Made by a program: the position numbers and the translations under genes. From positions 682,001-746,000 of the forward strand of contig NZ_JAWQJT010000001.1 in NCBI RefSeq assembly GCF_033441515.1: a DNA stretch of 64,000 nucleotides, given 5' to 3'. Under the pieces are notes generated by a model, which had not been told where the DNA came from, did no database searches, and worked only from the letters and a program-made list of their open reading frames with translations. The DNA comes from Amycolatopsis solani (GTDB lineage: Bacteria > Actinomycetota > Actinomycetes > Mycobacteriales > Pseudonocardiaceae). This document shows, in pieces, positions 59,187 to 64,000 of this stretch. The number at the start of each line of letters is the position of its first letter. The first letter of the stretch is position 1.

Positions 59187-60571
59187 AGGCCGTCAGACTG
59201 GTCCTCGCCGCCGCGCTGCTGGCCGCGGGCTGCACCGCGAACGCGGCGTCGTCGAGCGACGTCGACGTCGTCATCGGCTACCAGTCGAAGACGATCAACA
59301 CCGTCACCGCGGGCACGCTGCTGCGCTCGCTGGGCTACTTCGAGCGGCGGCTCGCCGAGCTCGGCGAACGGGACGGTAAGCGCTATCACGTCACGTGGCA
59401 GGACTACTCGACCGGCGCCCCGATCACCGCGCAGATGGTCGCGGGCAAGATCGACATCGGCTCGATGGGCGACTACCCCTTGCTCATCAACGGTTCCCGC
59501 ACGCAGGAGTTCGGCGACGGGCACACCAAGCTGATCGCCGCGACCGGCTACAACCTGCTCGGCGCGCTCAACATGGTGGTCGTGCCGCCGGGTTCGCCCG
59601 CGCACACGCTGGCCGACCTCCGCGGGAAGAAGATCTCGGCGAGCATCGGCTCGGCCGGCCACGGCACCACCGTGCACGCGCTGGAGGACATCGGGATCGG
59701 CGCGGGCGACGTGCACATCCAGAACCAGGCGCCCGCGGTCGGCGTGTCCGGGCTGCAGTCCGGCTCGGTCGACGCGCTCGGGCAGTTCGTCGCCTGGCCG
59801 GGGCAGCTGGTGTTCGCGAACCAGGCCCGGCTGCTCTACGACGGCTCGGCGCTGAAGCTGCCCACCTGGCACGGCGTCGTCGCGCGGGAGTCCTATGCGG
59901 ACAGTCACCACGACGTCGTCACGGAATTCCTGCGCGCACAACGGGACGCGACGGACTACCTGCACGCGCACCCGATGGACGCGGCGCTGAAGGTCGCGTC
60001 CGCCACGAAGCTCCCGCCCGAGGTCGTCTACCTCTACAACGGCGCCGGCGGCATGGTCACCTTCGACCTGCCGCTCAAGCGCCCGCTGGTCGCCGCGCTC
60101 GAAACCGACGCGCCCTTCCTGCGGTCGATCGGCAACATCAAGCGGCTCGACCTCGGCGCGTTCGTCGACGACCGCTACCTGCGGGAGGTCTACGGCCCGG
60201 CCTACGACACCGCGGTGTCCACCCTGGACAACCCAGCCCCGGTCACCGGCTTCGACACGACGTGCTCCCGGGCCGTCACCGACCCGCGGACCGCCGGTGA
60301 GCTGTGGCTGGCGGGCGAACCCGCGACGCACCCCGCCGCAACCCCGGCGTGCCTGCTGAAAGCCGTAGCGCACGCGGGGAAACCGGTCCGCGCCGCCTAC
60401 GTCCCCGACGCCGCCACCGGCACCCGCTGGTTCGCGGACAAGGCCGTCTGGGTGCGCGACGCGGGCGGCGCGCTGCTGCCGTTCACCACCGAAGACGGCG
60501 CCCGCGCCCACCTCGCCGGGCACCCCGGCGCGATCGTCAGCTACGCGCGAGCCGTGGAGGAGTCCCGATGA
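59183..60571 (+). CDS. NitT/TauT-type ABC substrate-binding lipoprotein with extra C-terminal domain
   Basis: About 462 residues. Signal peptide with lipobox ALLAAGCTA (Cys14), then a periplasmic-binding fold like SsuA/TauA: VIGYQSKTINTVTAGTLLRSLGYFE, QDYSTGAPITAQMVAGKIDIGSMGDYPLL, DLRGKKISASIGSAGHGT. About 320 residues would be normal; here about 120 C-terminal residues are extra (from TTCSRAVTDPRTAG on, with CLLKAVAHAG and AAYVPDAATGTRWFADKAVWV). The extension may be NosL-like, but that is a weak resemblance. GTG start overlapping the ferredoxin stop. Likely binds a sulfonate or related anion. Confidence 0.87.
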   Translation: MKAVRLVLAAALLAAGCTANAASSSDVDVVIGYQSKTINTVTAGTLLRSLGYFERRLAELGERDGKRYHVTWQDYSTGAPITAQMVAGKIDIGSMGDYPLLINGSRTQEFGDGHTKLIAATGYNLLGALNMVVVPPGSPAHTLADLRGKKISASIGSAGHGTTVHALEDIGIGAGDVHIQNQAPAVGVSGLQSGSVDALGQFVAWPGQLVFANQARLLYDGSALKLPTWHGVVARESYADSHHDVVTEFLRAQRDATDYLHAHPMDAALKVASATKLPPEVVYLYNGAGGMVTFDLPLKRPLVAALETDAPFLRSIGNIKRLDLGAFVDDRYLREVYGPAYDTAVSTLDNPAPVTGFDTTCSRAVTDPRTAGELWLAGEPATHPAATPACLLKAVAHAGKPVRAAYVPDAATGTRWFADKAVWVRDAGGALLPFTTEDGARAHLAGHPGAIVSYARAVEESR

Positions 60572-61401
60572 CCCAGACCCTCGAGCACGAACCCACCGCG
60601 GTCGAAGCGCCGCCCGCGCCACCTAGACGCCGGTTCGGCCGGTTCGCCGTCCGCGCCGGCAGCGTCGTCGCCGCGCTCGTGCTGTGGGAGCTGCTGACCG
60701 CGTTCGACGTCGACCTGTGGCTGCACTTCGACCGCCTGCCCACGCCGGTCGAAGTCGCCCGGGACCTCGGCTACCAGCTCGGCACCGCGGTCTACTACCA
60801 GGACCTGCTCGACTCCCTGCGCCGGATCGTCACCGGCTTCGCGCTGGCCGCGGTGTTCGGCATCGGCCTCGGCACGGCGATCGCGCGCTCCCGCGGCACG
60901 TCCGACGTCGTCCAGCCGCTGCTGGAGGTGCTGCGGCCGATCCCGGCGATCGCGATGGTGCCGATCGCGATCCTGCTGTTCCCCAGCAACGAGCAGGGCA
61001 TCGTCTTCATCACCTTCATCGCCGCGTTCTTCCCGGTGGTCGTCTCGACCCGGCACGCCGTGCGCGCGCTGCCGCTGGTCTGGGAGGACGCGATCCGCAC
61101 GATGGGCGGCTCGCGGCGGCGGGTGCTGTGGAACGTCGTGCTGCCGGGCGCGCTGCCCGGGGTGTTCGGCGGGTTGTCCGTCGGCATGGGCGTTTCGTGG
61201 ATCTGCGTGATCTCGGCGGAGATGATCTCCGGCGAGTTCGGCGTCGGCTACCGGACCTGGCAGGCCTACACCGTCGTCGACTACCCCGGCGTGATCGTCG
61301 GGATGCTCACCATCGGCCTGCTCGGCTGGGTCACCTCGGCCGCCGTGGAACTGCTGGGCCGCCGCGCCACGCGCTGGCTGCCCCGAGGGGAGAACTCGTG
61401 A
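60568..61401 (+). CDS. ABC transporter permease (SsuC/TauC type)
   Basis: 277 residues with six membrane helices. The EAA loop reads [30 protein letters not shown], and [18 protein letters not shown] matches the family. ATG start overlapping the lipoprotein stop (ATGA). Forms the channel for the substrate of the neighbouring binding protein. Confidence 0.93.
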   Translation: MTQTLEHEPTAVEAPPAPPRRRFGRFAVRAGSVVAALVLWELLTAFDVDLWLHFDRLPTPVEVARDLGYQLGTAVYYQDLLDSLRRIVTGFALAAVFGIGLGTAIARSRGTSDVVQPLLEVLRPIPAIAMVPIAILLFPSNEQGIVFITFIAAFFPVVVSTRHAVRALPLVWEDAIRTMGGSRRRVLWNVVLPGALPGVFGGLSVGMGVSWICVISAEMISGEFGVGYRTWQAYTVVDYPGVIVGMLTIGLLGWVTSAAVELLGRRATRWLPRGENS

Positions 61402-62117
61402 CGCTGCGCACCGAGCACCTGACCGTCCACTACGGACAGCGAGCCGTGCTGTCCGGCATCGACCTCGACGTCGCCGACGCGGAGATCCTCGCCGTCACCG
61501 GCCCGTCCGGCTGCGGCAAGTCGACGCTGCTGCGCGCGCTCGCCGGGCTGCTGCCGGTGTCGGCGGGCCGGATCCTGTCCGCGGGCGTGCCGGTGACCGG
61601 AACCTCGGCCGAACGCGCGCTGGTGTTCCAGGACGACGGGCTGCTCCCCTGGCGTTCCGTGCGGCGCAACGTCGAGCTGCCGCTGGCCATCCGGCGCGTG
61701 CCGCGCGTGCGGCGGCGGGCCGAAGCGGAGTCTTGGCTGGCCCAGGTCGGGCTCGGCGGCTACGAGGACCACCTGCCGCGGGAGCTGTCCGGCGGCATGC
61801 GGCAGCGCGTCCAGCTCGCCCGCACCCTGGCCGGGTCGCCGCGGGTGATCCTGGCCGACGAGCCGTTCGGCGCGCTCGACGCGCAGACCCGCACGGCGAT
61901 GCAGCGCCTGCTGGTCGAGGTCTGGCGCAAGCGGCCGACGACGGTGGTGTTCGTGACCCACGACGTCGACGAAGCCCTGTTCCTGGCCGACCGGGTCGCG
62001 GTGCTGACCCGCGACGGGCGGCTGGCGAAGATCGTCGAGTCGTCGAGCCCGCGGACCGCCCAACCCGCCGCCGCGGCCGAGCGCGCCGAGGTCCTGGACG
62101 GGCTGGTGGCGGCATGA
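61398..62117 (+). CDS. ABC transporter ATP-binding protein (SsuB/TauB type)
   Basis: 239 residues. Walker [13 protein letters not shown]-loop [10 protein letters not shown], signature [13 protein letters not shown], Walker [14 protein letters not shown]-loop [17 protein letters not shown] start overlapping the permease stop (GTGA), and its stop overlaps the flavoprotein start (ATGA), so the flavoprotein is translationally coupled to the transporter. Confidence 0.93.
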   Translation: MTLRTEHLTVHYGQRAVLSGIDLDVADAEILAVTGPSGCGKSTLLRALAGLLPVSAGRILSAGVPVTGTSAERALVFQDDGLLPWRSVRRNVELPLAIRRVPRVRRRAEAESWLAQVGLGGYEDHLPRELSGGMRQRVQLARTLAGSPRVILADEPFGALDAQTRTAMQRLLVEVWRKRPTTVVFVTHDVDEALFLADRVAVLTRDGRLAKIVESSSPRTAQPAAAAERAEVLDGLVAA

Positions 62118-64000
62118 CGTTCGAAGCACCCCCGGTGTCCACGCGGACCCACTTCGAGACCGACGTGCTCGTGATCGGCGGCGGGACGGCCGGCACGATG
62201 GCCGCGCTGACCGCCGCCGAGCACGGCGCGAACGTGCTGCTGCTGGAAAAGGCGCACGTCCGGCACTCGGGCGCGCTCGCGATGGGCATGGACGGCGTCA
62301 ACAACGCGGTCATCCCGGGCAAGGCGACACCCGAGGACTACGTCGCCGAGATCACCCGCGCCAACGACGGCGTCGTCGACCAGTCGACGGTGTACCAGAC
62401 CGCGCGGCGCGGCTTCGCCATGGTGCAGCGGCTGGAGAAGTACGGCGTCAAGTTCGAAAAGGACGAATACGGCGAGTACGCCGTGCGGCGCGTGCACCGC
62501 TCCGGCAGCTACGTCCTGCCGATGCCCGAAGGCAAGGACATCAAGAAGGTGCTCTACCGCGTGCTGCGGCAGAAGCACATGCGCGAGCGCATCACGATCG
62601 AGAACCGCGTGATGCCGGTGCGGGTGCTGACCTCGGGCGGGCGCGCGGCCGGCGCGGTGGGGTTCAACACGCGGACCGGGGAGTTCGTCACGGTTTCCGC
62701 GTCCGCGGTGATCCTCGCGACCGGCCCGTGCGGCCGGTTGGGGCTCCCGGCGAGCGGCTACCTCTACGGCACCTACGAGAACCCGACCAACGCCGGCGAC
62801 GGCTACGCGATGGCCTACCACGCGGGTGCGGAGCTGTCCGGCATCGAGTGCTTCCAGATCAACCCGCTGATCAAGGACTACAACGGCCCGGCGTGCGCGT
62901 ACGTCGCCAACCCGTTCGGCGGCTACCAGGTCAACGCGGCGGGCGACCGGTTCGTCGACTGCGACTACTGGTCCGGGCAGATGATGGCCGAGGTCTCGCG
63001 CGAGATCTCCTCGGCCCGCGGCCCGATCTACCTCAAGCTGACGCACCTGCCCGAGGAAACGCTCGGCGCGCTCGAAAACATCCTGCACACGACGGAACGG
63101 CCGACGCGCGGGACGTTCCACGCCACCCGCGGCCACGACTACCGCACGCACGACGTCGAGATGCACATCTCCGAGATCGGGCTGTGCGGCGGGCATTCGG
63201 CGTCCGGGGTCCGGGTCGACGAGAACGGCGCCACGACAGTGCCGGGGCTGTACGCGGCGGGGGACCTCGCCTGCGTGCCGCACAACTACATGATCGGCGC
63301 GTTCGTCTACGGCGACCTCGCGGGCGCGCACGCTTCGGAGTCGTTGCGCCCGCACGTGCCCTTGCCCGAGGACCAGATCACCGCGGCCCACGAGCTGATC
63401 TACCGGCCACTGTCCACTCCGGACGGTCCGCCGCAGCAGCAGGTGGAGTACAAGCTGCGCCGGTTCGTCAACGACTACGTCGCCCCGCCCAAGACGACGG
63501 CGAAGCTGGAGATCGCGCTCGAGACGTTCTCCCGGATGTCCGGCGAGATCGCCGGCATGGGCGCGCGGACCCCGCACGAGCTGATGCGCTGCGCCGAAGT
63601 GACGTTCATCCGGGACTGCGCCGAGATGGCGGCGCGGGCGTCGCTGGTGCGGACCGAAAGCCGGTGGGGGCTCTACCACGACCGGACCGACCACCCGGGC
63701 CGCGACGACGTGTCGTGGCTGGCGCACCTGGACCTGCGCAAGACCGCGGACGGCGAGATGGAGTTCGTGAAGCGGCCGGTGACGCCCTACGTCGTGCCGG
63801 TGCCGGAGTTCTCGGTGCCGTCCTTCGCACCCGAAGTCCTCGGCACGCACACGGCGTTCAGCGGCCACACGCCACCGGACGCGGCCACCGCGGCGGCGCC
63901 GGCGCGGACGCATTCGTCGCCGCGGGTGCTGGAAGTCGTCGCGATGGCGGAGGAACAGCCTTCGCTCGCGGCGCTTTCCCCCTACCTGGCCGATCCGGAC
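62114..64000 (+). CDS. AprA/FrdA-like FAD flavoprotein, C-terminus outside the window
   Basis: 629 codons visible, frame open at the window end. N-terminal FAD-binding [31 protein letters not shown]; AprA-like segment [21 protein letters not shown] and [55 protein letters not shown]; helical C-terminal region. The length already exceeds SdhA (about 590) and equals AprA. Read as a fumarate reductase/APS reductase superfamily dehydrogenase; AprA resemblance is strongest in the N-terminal 150 residues. With the AprB-like ferredoxin and the sulfonate-type importer it probably acts on an imported sulfur compound. Catalytic residues cannot be certified by eye. Confidence 0.82.
   Translation, partial: MTFEAPPVSTRTHFETDVLVIGGGTAGTMAALTAAEHGANVLLLEKAHVRHSGALAMGMDGVNNAVIPGKATPEDYVAEITRANDGVVDQSTVYQTARRGFAMVQRLEKYGVKFEKDEYGEYAVRRVHRSGSYVLPMPEGKDIKKVLYRVLRQKHMRERITIENRVMPVRVLTSGGRAAGAVGFNTRTGEFVTVSASAVILATGPCGRLGLPASGYLYGTYENPTNAGDGYAMAYHAGAELSGIECFQINPLIKDYNGPACAYVANPFGGYQVNAAGDRFVDCDYWSGQMMAEVSREISSARGPIYLKLTHLPEETLGALENILHTTERPTRGTFHATRGHDYRTHDVEMHISEIGLCGGHSASGVRVDENGATTVPGLYAAGDLACVPHNYMIGAFVYGDLAGAHASESLRPHVPLPEDQITAAHELIYRPLSTPDGPPQQQVEYKLRRFVNDYVAPPKTTAKLEIALETFSRMSGEIAGMGARTPHELMRCAEVTFIRDCAEMAARASLVRTESRWGLYHDRTDHPGRDDVSWLAHLDLRKTADGEMEFVKRPVTPYVVPVPEFSVPSFAPEVLGTHTAFSGHTPPDAATAAAPARTHSSPRVLEVVAMAEEQPSLAALSPYLADPD

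Noticed and set aside
1..64000. tRNA or rRNA genes
   Set aside because: No cloverleaf with a T-arm GTTCGAATC-type box or rRNA sequence was recognised on either strand by eye; a tRNAscan run would settle it.

Overview
The window is a high-GC actinobacterial chromosome segment, most likely from Amycolatopsis or a close Pseudonocardiaceae relative. The evidence is the GC-rich third codon positions, frequent GTG starts, pervasive 4-bp ATGA/GTGA stop-start overlaps, mycothiol genes (mshA, a maleylpyruvate-isomerase-type protein), developmental regulators (bldC, a bldN/rsbN pair), Rex, and a gene order that largely follows the Mycobacterium tuberculosis block from about Rv0481/murB/mshA to hemL/ccdA/menA. 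The genus is inference. The gene families and the local order are read from the sequence, and the comparison with M. tuberculosis and Streptomyces is from memory of those genomes.

Layout. 1-2.3 kb: end of menA, cysteine desulfhydrase cds1, a DUF4229 membrane protein and an Lrp/AsnC regulator. 2.6-4.6 kb: bldC, a tiny membrane protein and a ParA/MinD-like ATPase. 4.6-9.4 kb: cytochrome c maturation (ccsB, resB, ccdA, a ResA-like thioredoxin lipoprotein) with a histidine phosphatase. 9.4-21.8 kb: haem/tetrapyrrole genes (hemL, hemB, a cobA-hemD fusion, hemC, hemA), the redox repressor rex with a recognisable operator, and an inserted MacB-type efflux operon plus small membrane proteins. 22.4-25.8 kb: a sulfite-oxidase-like molybdoenzyme, a glutaredoxin-like protein and an acyl-CoA ligase. 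26-29 kb: a BldN-type ECF sigma factor preceded by a 40-codon overlapping leader ORF, its RsbN-like anti-sigma factor and a SerB-like HAD phosphatase. 29-40 kb: acyltransferase, epimerase, a 33-residue basic protein, an excisionase-type HTH protein, proC, thioesterase, TIM-barrel protein, proline-rich membrane protein, Ppx/GppA and regX3-senX3. 40-50 kb: aldo/keto reductase with a divergent regulator, lipoproteins, gpmA, a candidate 6C small RNA, YbjN protein, mshA, L,D-transpeptidase and murB. 50-58 kb: DUF2505, methyltransferase-like, DedA, MDMPI-type, purU, an alcohol dehydrogenase/TetR divergent pair, PPOX, dehalogenase, MDR and SRPBCC proteins. 58.2-64 kb: a GntR-controlled, tightly overlapping operon of a small AprB-like ferredoxin, a complete SsuABC/TauABC-type ABC importer and an AprA/FrdA-like flavoprotein that runs off the window.

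Non-coding structure is the most distinctive aspect. Several families of long, near-perfect inverted repeats sit between genes. One family, with ends TCGTGAGTG...CACTCACGA and centre GGTTCTAACC, occupies every convergent gene junction that has room for it. A second, built on GAATGACTCATTC, occurs six times between co-directional genes. A third and a fourth occur once each. Other regulatory structure includes a Rex operator, twin TetR operators, BldN-like promoters, and two palindromes with a TTTCACGTGAAA core that lie inside a coding region.
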